41,607 bases of DNA, from positions 1 through 41,607 of the forward strand of contig JAOUHD010000011.1 of the NCBI GenBank assembly GCA_029865345.1, in the 5' to 3' direction. The translations under genes were made by a program, and so were the position numbers. Shown in pieces: positions 33,790 to 41,607 of the stretch (positions are counted from its first letter, which is position 1; each line of letters opens with the position of its first letter). This DNA comes from Nitrospira sp. GTDB taxonomy: Bacteria > Nitrospirota > Nitrospiria > Nitrospirales > Nitrospiraceae. The notes beneath the pieces are model-generated. The model was not told where the DNA came from. It made no database searches and saw nothing but the letters and a program-made list of their open reading frames with translations.

Positions 33790-34065
33790 ATGACGGTTCC
33801 GCCGAGACGCAAACCGACTCCGAGAAGCATGCTCAAGCGGCGTCCTTTGAATCTCCGTACGCTCCAGATGATGGTGCAGAGTGGGGTTGTCCGACGGGCT
33901 GATTTTGATCCTCCCACGTTTGGGAGCAGAACACGATTTCATGTGCTTGATGATGCTGATCACGCCTCGGGGAAAGAATTGGCGTCTGAGCAAGGATGGC
34001 TGTCGCGCATCATACTTGGTCCTCGGTTACAGGTCTCTGTTCCCAAACGTTCATGGAGAGGATAG
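33790..34065 (+). CDS. small basic protein of unknown function between flgH and flgI
   Basis: 91 aa, same strand, 14 bases after flgH, with a good site (GGAGAAGAGGG) before ATG 33790. The N-terminal 40 residues are very basic (PPRRKPTPRSMLKRRPLNLR), then the chain becomes mixed and ends VSVPKRSWRG. No membrane segment, signal peptide or known domain was recognised. The stop codon lies inside the GGAGAGGATAGG ribosome site of flgI, so translation of the two may be coupled. Spacing, ribosome site and codon pattern support a real gene. Confidence 0.6.
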   Translation: MTVPPRRKPTPRSMLKRRPLNLRTLQMMVQSGVVRRADFDPPTFGSRTRFHVLDDADHASGKELASEQGWLSRIILGPRLQVSVPKRSWRG

Positions 34066-34076
34066 GTGCCTCGCGC

Positions 34077-35216
34077 ATGTTCACACGCTGTATCTCTATA
34101 GTCAGTGTGCTGGTCCTGACCGGTGGTTTGTTGACACCCTCCGGCGCCGATGCGGTGAGGATCAAGGATATTGGCATGATTGAAGGAGTCCGTGAAAACC
34201 AGTTGCTTGGTTATGGTTTGGTGGTTGGTCTGGACAGTACCGGCGACCGAGTCATCGGCGGACAGTTCACGATTCAGGCAATGATGTCCATGTTGAATAA
34301 GATGGGCGTCAACCTGGTGATCGATCCCATCCAGTTACTAACCAGAAACATCGCCTCAGTGATGGTGACCGCCAAGCTTCCTCCATTCTCGAAACCGGGG
34401 ATGACACTGGATGCCGTGGTGTCGTCGATGGCGAATGCCAAAAGCCTGCAAGGCGGGACGCTCTTGCTCACGCCGTTAAAAGCAGCCAATCAGCAAGTAT
34501 TTGCCGTCGCGCAGGGACCAGTCTCAATCGGTGGTTTTCTAGGCGGGACGGGAGGGGCTGGCGGCGCGACAGTGACGAAGAATCATCAGGCGGCCGGTGT
34601 GGTTCCCGGTGGCGCTATTATCGAGAAGGAGCTCCCTGTCGACATTGACTCATGGGCAACCGTTTCTGTGCTTCTCCGACAACCCGATTTTACGACTGCC
34701 ATCAGGACTGCTGAGGCCATCGAGAGTGCCTTTGGGAAAGGCAGTGCATCAGCCACGAATGCAGGATCTGTCAAGGCGACAATCCCTCAAGTGTTTCAGG
34801 GGCGCGTCGTTGAATATATCGCTTCGATCGAGGGACTTGATGTGATCGTCGATTCTGTAGCCAAAGTCGTGGTGAATGAACGGACCGGCACGGTGGTGTT
34901 GGGAGAACATGTACGGATTTCCACATGTGCGATTTCTCACGGCAATCTCACGATCTCTGTCAAGAATACGTTGAATGTGTCGCAGCCGATGGCGCCGCTC
35001 ATTGGTTCGTCCGCAGGACAGACGACCGTCACACCGGATGTGCAGACAGAGGTCAAAGAGCAGGAATCGAGGCTCCTGGTGGTGGATGAGACGGTAACAT
35101 TGGGGGAGGTCGTACGGGCTCTCAATGCAGTAGGAGTGACGCCGCGTGATCTTGTCGCAATACTCTCGGCTCTGAGGTCGGCAGGAGCGCTGCAAGCGAA
35201 CCTTGAAATCATTTAG
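34077..35216 (+). CDS. flgI: flagellar P-ring protein FlgI
   Basis: About 379 aa. A signal peptide (residues about 1-26, ending SGADA) is followed by VRIKDIGMIEGVRENQLLGYGLVVGLDSTGD, then VMVTAKLPPFSKPGMTLD and VSSMANAKSLQGGTLLLTPL, all strongly conserved in FlgI. It polymerises in the peptidoglycan layer around the rod. ATG 34077 is chosen because the purine-rich ribosome site lies about 10 bases upstream and the signal peptide then has normal length. ATG 34053 is an alternative. Confidence 0.95.
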   Translation: MFTRCISIVSVLVLTGGLLTPSGADAVRIKDIGMIEGVRENQLLGYGLVVGLDSTGDRVIGGQFTIQAMMSMLNKMGVNLVIDPIQLLTRNIASVMVTAKLPPFSKPGMTLDAVVSSMANAKSLQGGTLLLTPLKAANQQVFAVAQGPVSIGGFLGGTGGAGGATVTKNHQAAGVVPGGAIIEKELPVDIDSWATVSVLLRQPDFTTAIRTAEAIESAFGKGSASATNAGSVKATIPQVFQGRVVEYIASIEGLDVIVDSVAKVVVNERTGTVVLGEHVRISTCAISHGNLTISVKNTLNVSQPMAPLIGSSAGQTTVTPDVQTEVKEQESRLLVVDETVTLGEVVRALNAVGVTPRDLVAILSALRSAGALQANLEII

Positions 35217-35233
35217 ATGGACGAGTGCTACAT

Positions 35234-35632
35234 ATGAAAACTGTAGAACAATACGAAATCCATTCCGGACTATCTTCACCAGCATACGTGGATCCTGGAT
35301 TGACCGGACGCGCAAGTCATCTTGTGCCTCAGATGAATGCCTCGACATCGCAGGACCCTGCGGCGGCACGTCAACAAATGGTCCAAGCTGGCCGGCAGTT
35401 CGAGGCGTATTTTGTCTCATATTTACTGAAGGTTATGAGGGAAACGGTTCCTGAGGGAAGCATCACCAACAAGCAAGGGGCATATTTTTACTCATTTTAT
35501 GACGAGGAAATTGGGAAACGGGCAGCCGAGTCTGGGGGGATAGGCATTGCCAAGATGGTACAGGAGTATGCGCAACAATATTTTTCATCATCCCCCCGGA
35601 ACGCTCAAGTTCTTCCGGGTAGCAACCGATAA
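35234..35632 (+). CDS. flgJ: rod-binding protein, FlgJ N-terminal type without muramidase
   Basis: About 132 aa. The rod-binding domain is clear: RQFEAYFVSYLLKVMRETVP, then YFYSFYDEEIGKRAAESGGIGIAKMV. Enteric FlgJ has a second, peptidoglycan-hydrolysing domain; here the protein stops after the first, as in many other phyla. A separate hydrolase would be needed and none is seen in the window. ATG 35234 is preferred over GTG 35225. Confidence 0.88.
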   Translation: MKTVEQYEIHSGLSSPAYVDPGLTGRASHLVPQMNASTSQDPAAARQQMVQAGRQFEAYFVSYLLKVMRETVPEGSITNKQGAYFYSFYDEEIGKRAAESGGIGIAKMVQEYAQQYFSSSPRNAQVLPGSNR

Positions 35633-35709
35633 GAAGCTCGACCGGGGTAAAGTCAATAATTCTCTTGGACTGAGAGCTGAGAGGCGAGAGCCGGGGAAGG
35701 AGCGGTAAC

Positions 35710-36015
35710 ATGCAGATTTCAGGTCATGGGAAGGTAGATCATCTTGCCAAACTGTTACTTGGGGTTCAGGACACCGAGGGGACAGGTAATCGGCAAGCGG
35801 CTGCCCGCACCCAGGTGGGTAAAGATGAGGTTCAGATCTCGGCCCAAGCGAAGGAACTTCAACGGATTCGGGAGCTGGCGAATCAGCCTGACCCTGAACG
35901 GGCTGAACAGGTGGAGCGCATCAGGCGCGCGCTTGACAGCGGCACATACGATATCAGTGGCCGCGCGGTTGGCGATGCCATTGTGAAGCAGGTTCTAACC
36001 GACGCCGTACTGTAA
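35710..36015 (+). CDS. flgM: anti-sigma-28 factor FlgM
   Basis: 101 aa, the usual size. The central VQISAQAKELQRIRELANQ and the C-terminal helices (RAEQVERIRRALDSGTYDIS, then GRAVGDAIVKQVL) are the sigma-28 binding core. It holds FliA until the hook is finished and is then exported. GGGGAAGGAG precedes ATG 35710. Confidence 0.93.
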   Translation: MQISGHGKVDHLAKLLLGVQDTEGTGNRQAAARTQVGKDEVQISAQAKELQRIRELANQPDPERAEQVERIRRALDSGTYDISGRAVGDAIVKQVLTDAVL

Positions 36016-36146
36016 GATCCGCCTTCCCAGGCTCCTGAATATTCACTCGCCGTGGTCCCTTTCGTCCTTGTCTCTTCGGGAAGGAGGGCAGGAAGAGGGG
36101 ATGGATGGCGGAATGCAGCGCATGTGTAAGGTCAGAAGGAGTCTGT

Positions 36147-36656
36147 ATGTCCACGTTCCCGCCAGCGATCACCCAACTGTGCCACTTGTTGCGCCAAGAG
36201 GAGGCAACATGCCATCAGCTACTTGAAACGGTCCATACAGAACGAGCTGCTATTCGAACGCTTGCGATTACGGATTTTCATGCCATCAATTGCCGTCGAC
36301 TGTTGATTCTAGAATCGTTGCAATCTCTTGCCAATGAACGACAGCAGCTTGTTCAAGACCTGGCGAGGCACTGCGGTCTGCGGCCGGGAACAGGCTCGAT
36401 CCTGGAACTGATTGATCATCTCCAAGACTCCTCGTCAGACGATTTACGAGCCGTCTACCGAAGTTATATGACGGTGGCCAAGACCGTCCGCGACGAGATC
36501 GGGCAGAACGTGGTGCTCATCGAGGGGATTCGCGGCGTGGTGGATCAAGCGCTGTCGACTGGTACTCCTCTGTCCCCAGTCAAGGATCTGTATGCGTCCG
36601 ATGGGCAAGCGATCGGCACAGGCCGTGTCAATGTGCTCATTCATCAGCAAGGTTAA
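36147..36656 (+). CDS. flgN: FlgN-family export chaperone (probable)
   Basis: About 169 aa, all helical. The N-terminal LCHLLRQEEATCHQLLETVHTERAAI pattern and the lone position between flgM and flgK fit FlgN, the chaperone for FlgK and FlgL. Conservation in this family is weak, so the name depends partly on context. AGAAGGAG just before ATG 36147 fixes the start. Confidence 0.8.
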   Translation: MSTFPPAITQLCHLLRQEEATCHQLLETVHTERAAIRTLAITDFHAINCRRLLILESLQSLANERQQLVQDLARHCGLRPGTGSILELIDHLQDSSSDDLRAVYRSYMTVAKTVRDEIGQNVVLIEGIRGVVDQALSTGTPLSPVKDLYASDGQAIGTGRVNVLIHQQG

Positions 36657-36658
36657 GC

Positions 36659-38686
36659 ATGATTGGTCTTTCGTCTCTCTTTGACATTGCCAGAAGCGCA
36701 CTGGTTACCTCGCAACAAGCCCTCACCGTTACCGGACATAATGTTGCCAACGTGAATACGCCCGGCTATTCCCGGCAGGAAGCCGTGCTGACCGAACGTT
36801 CGCCGCTGAACGGCCAACCTGGAATGGCGGGGACCGGCGTGCAGGCCACGTCCATCAGGCGCTATACGGATCAATTCATTAACCGGCAGCTGACGACCGT
36901 CCAGCAGAATCTCGGACGACTCTCGGTGTCGCGAGAAGAGTTGTTCCGGCTCCAAAACGTGTTTGGCGACAGTAACAATCAAGGTATTGCCGCGCGAATG
37001 AACGATTTATTTCGTGGGTTGCAAGATGTGTCGACCAATCCAGGGGGGTTGGCGGCTCGTTCCGTGCTATTGGCCAACGCAAGACAGTTGGCCTCGAGTG
37101 TGAATCAGGTGTCTTCCGATCTGGTCGTCGCGCGACAATCATTGAACTTTCAGGTCCAGCAGACAGTAACGGAAATCAACAGCCTATCGAAACAAATCGC
37201 TGAGCTGAATAGCCAGATTATTACGGCCGAGGTGACGGGTCAGAACGCCAATGATCTTCGGGATCAACGCGAGCTCGCACTGAATGAGCTGGCAACACGG
37301 ATCGACATCACAACGGTGGAGTCCGGCACGGGCGGGCTGATGGTCTTTGCGGCACGGGGGCAGGTTCTGGTGGAGGGACCCACGATCCGGCAGTTGAACG
37401 CCATTGAGGATACGGACAACGGCGGGCTGTTTTCGGTCGGTTATTTGACCGGAGGCACGCGTCCCTTAAGCATCGACGCCCTGATCTCGAACGGCCGCTT
37501 ACGCAGCCTCTTGGATGTCCGTGATACCACCGTCCGACATTTGGATGCCTCATTCGACCGGCTCTCGGCGACGCTGGCGAACGCCGTGAATATGATTCAT
37601 CGACAAGGGTATGGGCTCGATGGATCGACCGGACTCGACTTGTTTAGTCCCGTAGCGGTGTCCACGCGGGCCGTGACTGCCAACCAGGGGGTTGCCGCGA
37701 TCAATGGCGGTGCGGTTACCGCGAACAGTCTGCTGACCTTTCACGACTACGAGATCCGCTTTTCCTCCGCAACGGCTTATTCCATCGTGGATGCCACGAC
37801 GGGCGCGGCAATTCGCGGGAACTATACCGGCACGGCGATCACGGCACCGTCCGTCGACGCACCCTTGTCCATTGTAACGGGTGTGAATGACACGCTTACT
37901 GTGACCGTCGATGGCGTGACTTCTGGCACCATCACACTCGCAGGCGCTGCGAGTCCAGGCCTGTCTTATACTTCCGGCTCGGCCATTGCGCAGGAAGTGC
38001 AAGCGAAAATCAATGCCGATGGAGCGCTGCAAGCGGCTGATAAAACAGTGGCGGTCACCTATGACGTCACAACCAACCGGTTAGTCATGACATCGAATGA
38101 CACGACTGCGGCATCGGCAGTCGACATTACCGGAGGGACCGCTCGGACATCACTTGGCCTGAGCGCCGGTCTCAGTACGGCCGCCTCAGGCACGTACACA
38201 GGACCGACGACGCTGACATTTGATGGTCTCAGTGTGACGTTGACCGGCGCGGCGGCGGCCGGAGACGTCTTCGAAGTGGATTCGTACAGCCATGCTGCGC
38301 GTGATTTGGCGGTCGCACTCACGAATCCGTCGTCCGTTGCGGCCTCATCCATACGAACCGGGACTCCCGGCAACAATACCAACCTGCTCTCGTTGGTTGC
38401 ACTCCAGCACCGGCGATTCGCGAGTCTGGAAAACGGGACCTTGCAGGATGCCTATCGGTCTGTCGCGGCAGAGCTCGGTGTCGCGGCGCAGACGGCTGAC
38501 CGTGAAAAAGAAGCGAAGGAGATTTTGAAGGACCAGATCGAGACGTTGCGTGCTCAAGTGTCCGGCGTCTCGATGGACGAGGAGCTAGTGAATCTGATTA
38601 AGTTCCAACGGGGATTCGAAGCCGCTTCGCGGCTGGTTCGTCTCACCGACGAAATGTTCCAAACGCTGTTGTCGATCAAACCTTAG
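36659..38686 (+). CDS. flgK: flagellar hook-filament junction protein FlgK (HAP1), enlarged
   Basis: 675 aa. The N-terminal LTVTGHNVANVNTPGYSRQEAVL and coiled region (80-210), and the C-terminal MDEELVNLIKFQRGFEAASRLV, are diagnostic. The variable middle holds a segment HDYEIRFSSATAYSIV (362-378), a flagellin-insert-like block (about 401-506, with DTLTVTVDG, INADGAL and TGGTARTSLG) and FDGLSVTLTG...GDVFEV (521-540). These resemble parts of FlgL next door. It caps the hook and starts the filament. Confidence 0.96.
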   Translation: MIGLSSLFDIARSALVTSQQALTVTGHNVANVNTPGYSRQEAVLTERSPLNGQPGMAGTGVQATSIRRYTDQFINRQLTTVQQNLGRLSVSREELFRLQNVFGDSNNQGIAARMNDLFRGLQDVSTNPGGLAARSVLLANARQLASSVNQVSSDLVVARQSLNFQVQQTVTEINSLSKQIAELNSQIITAEVTGQNANDLRDQRELALNELATRIDITTVESGTGGLMVFAARGQVLVEGPTIRQLNAIEDTDNGGLFSVGYLTGGTRPLSIDALISNGRLRSLLDVRDTTVRHLDASFDRLSATLANAVNMIHRQGYGLDGSTGLDLFSPVAVSTRAVTANQGVAAINGGAVTANSLLTFHDYEIRFSSATAYSIVDATTGAAIRGNYTGTAITAPSVDAPLSIVTGVNDTLTVTVDGVTSGTITLAGAASPGLSYTSGSAIAQEVQAKINADGALQAADKTVAVTYDVTTNRLVMTSNDTTAASAVDITGGTARTSLGLSAGLSTAASGTYTGPTTLTFDGLSVTLTGAAAAGDVFEVDSYSHAARDLAVALTNPSSVAASSIRTGTPGNNTNLLSLVALQHRRFASLENGTLQDAYRSVAAELGVAAQTADREKEAKEILKDQIETLRAQVSGVSMDEELVNLIKFQRGFEAASRLVRLTDEMFQTLLSIKP

Positions 38687-38699
38687 CGTCGAGGCTGCC

Positions 38700-40463
38700 A
38701 TGCGGGTGACAGAGTTACAGACTTTCGGTGTGCTGACGAATAACCTGGCCCGTGCGCGCGCGCGGGGTTTGGAATTCCAGCAACAGGTGTCGACCGGCAA
38801 GTTAGTGCGTCAGCCGTCCGACGATCCCAGCGCGTTCAACCATATTGCATTGGACAAAGCCTCGCTTGCCGCGATTGAGCAACGGAAGCGCAATATTGTG
38901 TTCGGGCAGACAAGGCTGGATCTTTCGGATACGGCGTTGAGCCACGCGATGACTTCGTTGTCCCGTGTGCAACAGCTCGCCGTACAGTTTCGTAACGACA
39001 CGAACAACGCGGCGGATCGGGTGATCGGGGCGAAGGAAGTACGACAACTGTTCGCGCAGCTCCAACAAACGGCCAATACGGAACTGAGCAATCAGCCAAT
39101 TTTCACCGGCACTAGCACGCATGGACGGGCCACAGGACTTGCGATCACGACACCGTTGACATTGACAAACGGCGGCAATGATACCCTCACCGTGGTGGTC
39201 GATGGAACCACATCAGACACGATCGATTTAACAGCCGGGACAGAGTCCTTGACCGGCGCTCAACTGGCGGCACGTGTCCAAAGCCGCATCAACGCCGATA
39301 CAGCGCTGACCAATGCCGGAAAGAGTGTGACGGTCACATTTGAAGAAGATCGTTTAATCATCACGTCCGATTTGAACGGCTCGCAGTCCACGGTGCGCGT
39401 CACTGGAGGTCTGGCCCGCGCAGCAGTTGGATTCGCGGGCGGCAGTGAGACGACTGGTGGCGTGCCATTTGCGCTTACCGCGACGGTGGCTTCAGCTGTC
39501 GGTAACACAGGAGGTGCGCTGGCCGGACAGGGTCGAGTCGTCGACGACAATGCGGCTACGTTGGACGACTATGTGATCCGTTTTAGCTCTCCTACCTCCT
39601 ACGATGTGCTCAATGTGACGGCTCCCGTTTCGACGTCCCGTGAGGCATCCAACACCGGCGGCGTGGCCGTACGGGACGCCGGTATAGTGAATGCGGCGAA
39701 GCTCACGCTACATAACTACCAAATCCAGTTCACCTCTCCAACACAGTATTCGGTGGTGGACCAGACGACCAGCACCACGCTGTCGTCGGGTAACACCTAC
39801 CTGACGGGCGAGGCGATTTCGTTCGCAGGCTTGCGTGTGGTGTTGGCGAACGGTCAACAGGGAGGGCCGCAAACTGGAGACGCCTTTTCCGTCAGCCTGT
39901 CGCCCAGGAATGTACTCACCAACCAGTCCTATGTGTCAGGGAGTGAGATCAGCTTCGAGGGGCTTCGGATGATGTTGGTCAACGGAAGCAGCGCGCCGGC
40001 GACCGGCGATCTCTTTTCTGTCGTTTCAGGTCTACAGTACCAGGGAGATGCAGGCGTTCATGCCATCGAAGTGGGGACAGACCAGACTGTGCCGACCAAC
40101 GTTGCTGGAAGCCGGGCTTTCATCGAAGGCGGAATCGATATCTTTACTGAGGTCAAACAACTGGTTTCCGCACTGCGTGGGAATTATCGACTCGGCATCA
40201 GCGATGCGCTGGGACAACTGAATCAGGGGGTGTCGCAGATTGCAGCCATTCAGGGAGAGGTAGGCGCGACATCGAATCGCCTGACGACGAGCGCGGCGCA
40301 GCTCGAAGAGGCAAAGAGCTTTTTCCTCAAGACACTCTCAGAAACGGAGGACGTCGATTTAGCCAAAGCGATTTCCGATCTGACCTTGCAGCAATATGCG
40401 ATCGAAGCGGCAAGCAGGACGTTGACCAAGGTGTTTGAAAACTCGCTACTGAATTACATATAA
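38700..40463 (+). CDS. flgL: flagellar hook-filament junction protein FlgL (HAP3), strongly enlarged
   Basis: 587 aa; many FlgL proteins have about 300-400. The N-terminal flagellin-like helix (VSTGKLVRQPSDDPSAFNHI, residues 30-49) and the C-terminal helix (SETEDVDLAKAISDLTLQQY) are typical. Between them lie a flagellin-insert-like block (about 158-247, DTLTVVVDG, INADTAL and TGGLARAAVG) and repeated segments DYVIRFSSPTSYDV (290-303), NYQIQFTSPTQYSVVD (339-354), ISFAGLRVVL...GDAFSV and ISFEGLRMML...GDLFSV. Confidence 0.93.
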   Translation: MRVTELQTFGVLTNNLARARARGLEFQQQVSTGKLVRQPSDDPSAFNHIALDKASLAAIEQRKRNIVFGQTRLDLSDTALSHAMTSLSRVQQLAVQFRNDTNNAADRVIGAKEVRQLFAQLQQTANTELSNQPIFTGTSTHGRATGLAITTPLTLTNGGNDTLTVVVDGTTSDTIDLTAGTESLTGAQLAARVQSRINADTALTNAGKSVTVTFEEDRLIITSDLNGSQSTVRVTGGLARAAVGFAGGSETTGGVPFALTATVASAVGNTGGALAGQGRVVDDNAATLDDYVIRFSSPTSYDVLNVTAPVSTSREASNTGGVAVRDAGIVNAAKLTLHNYQIQFTSPTQYSVVDQTTSTTLSSGNTYLTGEAISFAGLRVVLANGQQGGPQTGDAFSVSLSPRNVLTNQSYVSGSEISFEGLRMMLVNGSSAPATGDLFSVVSGLQYQGDAGVHAIEVGTDQTVPTNVAGSRAFIEGGIDIFTEVKQLVSALRGNYRLGISDALGQLNQGVSQIAAIQGEVGATSNRLTTSAAQLEEAKSFFLKTLSETEDVDLAKAISDLTLQQYAIEAASRTLTKVFENSLLNYI

Positions 40464-40537
40464 GAATGGGTGGGGTATCGGTGATGCATCGCGTGTGTCT
40501 AGTTGCTCCGGTTGATAGAGTCAGCCCGATTGCGGTG

Positions 40538-40565
40538 TAAAGTTTCTGGCCGAGTAGGCCGAAAA
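40538..40565 (+). promoter_or_regulatory. sigma-28 (FliA) promoter for csrA-fliW
   Basis: TAAAGTTT (40538-40545) and GCCGAAAA (40558-40565) match the FliA consensus TAAAGTTT / GCCGATAA nearly fully. The spacer is 12 bases instead of the usual 11. The start would fall near 40572, about 30 bases before the csrA ATG at 40603. FliA and FlgM are both encoded in the window. Confidence 0.7.
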
Positions 40566-40602
40566 GGGGTGAGACTCCTGCCTCTTGTCAAGGAAGGCCG
40601 GT

Positions 40603-40848
40603 ATGCTAGTCCTCAGCCGTCGGTGTGGAGAAAGTGTCACGATCGGTCCGGATATCCGGGTGGTCGTGCTTGGGATAAAAAGTGGTCAAGTTCGGCTGGG
40701 AATCGAAGCACCGCCAGTGGTTGCGGTCCATCGGGAAGAAGTCTATGTGAGGATTCAAGAGGAGAACCGGTTGGCTGCGAAAACGCACGTGGTCCCTATA
40801 GACGCATTGCGTCGCTTGATCGCCGCGAAACCTCAGATTGCTTCGTGA
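40603..40848 (+). CDS. csrA: carbon storage/flagellar translational regulator CsrA
   Basis: About 81 aa. It starts [15 protein letters not shown], continues with [21 protein letters not shown] and has [14 protein letters not shown], the complete CsrA fold with its RNA-binding arginine in the REEV segment. It represses translation by binding GGA sites near ribosome sites. Its own leader has AAGGAAGG, which contains such a core, so self-control is possible. ATG 40603 is right because CsrA begins MLVL; upstream frame extension is not coding. Confidence 0.96.
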   Translation: MLVLSRRCGESVTIGPDIRVVVLGIKSGQVRLGIEAPPVVAVHREEVYVRIQEENRLAAKTHVVPIDALRRLIAAKPQIAS

Positions 40849-40858
40849 GGGTACAATC

Positions 40859-41341
40859 GTGAAGAGTCTATCGACCCGGTTTGGATCATTCGAAGTCCAC
40901 GACGAAAGCATCCTGACGTTCCCTTCTGGGTTACTTGGTTTCCCTGAGCAGCAGCGGTATGTCATCCTGGATCATGACACCGAGGCTCCTTTCAAGTGGC
41001 TGCAATCCGTCGAAGAACCGTCCCTGGCATTTGTCATTTTGGATCCAGCCATGATCCATCCTGACTATCAGATCGATGTTCCAGCCGATGCCTTGGAAGA
41101 AATTCGAGCAGAGGAGAGAGAAGAGCTGGCACTGGTTGTGATTTTGACCATCCCATCGGATGATCCTGGCCGGATCACCGCCAATTTGCGAGGACCGCTG
41201 GTGATCAGCCACCAGACCAAACTGGGCAAGCAGATGGTCCTTTCCGAGGATTTCCCTACCAGGCACCCGTTGTTTCCTATCTCTGAATTTCCATCGCCAA
41301 CACCCGCGCAGGCTTCTCATTCTGTAGAATGTCAGATCTAG
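40859..41341 (+). CDS. fliW: flagellar assembly factor FliW (CsrA antagonist)
   Basis: About 160 aa. TRFGSFEVHDESILTFPSGLLGFPEQQRYVIL, then PFKWLQSVEEPSLAFVILDP and a C-terminal ILTIPSDDPGRITANLRGPLVI define FliW. In Bacillus FliW is held by flagellin; when flagellin is exported it binds and inhibits CsrA. Its location after csrA and flgL is classic. GTG 40859 with GAGGG upstream gives the normal N-terminus; it lies 10 bases after csrA. Confidence 0.95.
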   Translation: MKSLSTRFGSFEVHDESILTFPSGLLGFPEQQRYVILDHDTEAPFKWLQSVEEPSLAFVILDPAMIHPDYQIDVPADALEEIRAEEREELALVVILTIPSDDPGRITANLRGPLVISHQTKLGKQMVLSEDFPTRHPLFPISEFPSPTPAQASHSVECQI

Positions 41342-41480
41342 CAGATACATGTTACGACTGGTCTGGTGCTTTGATGGTTCGCTGACCTTGTGACACCGAC
41401 CGTTCGACCTGGCGTAGCCTGCCTGCCGCAGAGCTGAGCGATCCTCGAAAAATAGGGAAGCTATTGTGCTGGTCTTACGG

Positions 41481-41607
41481 CTAGTGGCCTGTAACAACTG
41501 AGTGTGTACTGATTCGTCGAGACGGATCACAGTATTTCCACTTCACGCTCTTGGGAGCCTTAGTGTAGTGACGGATGTAGCGCATGAGCTTGTGGGCGAG
41601 GTCTTTC
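41481..41607 (-). CDS. C-terminal end of a transposase, IS630-like (partial, cut by window edge)
   Basis: Reading leftward from the window edge, one open frame gives KDLAHKLMRYIRHYTKAP followed by KSVKWKYCDPSRRI and a stop at 41481-41483. The L(A)xKLxRYIRxY pattern followed by a W and DP-RRI is the usual tail of IS630-family DDE transposases, as I recall it. About 40 residues are visible. It runs toward the flagellar cluster and marks its right boundary. Inverted ends of the element could not be placed in the 140 bp between fliW and this gene. Confidence 0.55.
   Translation of the reverse strand, partial: KDLAHKLMRYIRHYTKAPKSVKWKYCDPSRRISTHSVVTGH

Noticed and set aside
33996..34076. Longer N-terminus for FlgI
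   Set aside because: It would place 27 extra residues before the signal peptide and overlap the small gene; ATG 34077 has the better ribosome site.
35648..35675. TAAAGTCA before flgM as a sigma-28 promoter
   Set aside because: The expected -10 position reads about GGACTGAG, too far from GCCGATAA to support a call, although FlgM is often FliA-controlled.

Overview
The window is one almost unbroken flagellar regulon of about 40 kb, with every recognised protein gene from 321 to 41341 on the + strand. GC content is moderate to high. The gene set is diderm: FlgA, FlgH and FlgI build the L and P rings. The order, the sigma-54 regulators and the flgL-csrA-fliW end fit a Nitrospira-like bacterium (phylum Nitrospirota). 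That assignment is an inference from gene content and style, not from a search.

Layout. A tRNA-Thr(UGU) lies on the minus strand at the left edge. Then come the regulators: a FleQ/FlrA-like sigma-54 activator, an exported TPR protein, a soluble PAS histidine kinase (FlrB/FleS-like) and a second sigma-54 activator (FlrC/FleR-like). Next is the rod, MS-ring, switch and export block flgB-flgC-fliE-fliF-fliG-fliH-fliI-fliJ-motE, then fliK-flgD-flgE ending in a strong terminator. fliL-M-N-O-P-Q-R, flhB-A-F-G and fliA (sigma-28) follow. After a 648-bp gap come flgF-flgG-flgA-flgH, a small unknown gene, flgI, a short flgJ, flgM, flgN, flgK, flgL, csrA and fliW. The right edge holds the end of a transposase gene on the minus strand.

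Control. Three intergenic regions carry well-spaced sigma-54 -24/-12 motifs (before flgB, fliL and flgF), each giving a short leader that ends in a good ribosome binding site. Weaker candidates precede the TPR gene and fliK. A sigma-28 type motif precedes csrA-fliW. This gives a hierarchy: regulators, then sigma-54 operons, then fliA/flgM, then sigma-28 genes, with CsrA/FliW adding post-transcriptional control.

Most unusual gene. fliH (10800-11825) encodes a complete response-regulator receiver domain fused to the FliH stator of the export ATPase, with all phosphorylation residues present. With one soluble kinase and three intact receiver domains in the cluster, phosphorylation may reach the export machine directly as well as the promoters. 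Other points of interest are alternative hairpins before fliL, a long palindromic element splitting fliQ from fliR, an uncharacterised 91-aa gene feeding into flgI, and shared modules in the enlarged FlgK and FlgL.

Not found in the window: motA/motB, flagellin, fliD, fliS and chemotaxis genes.
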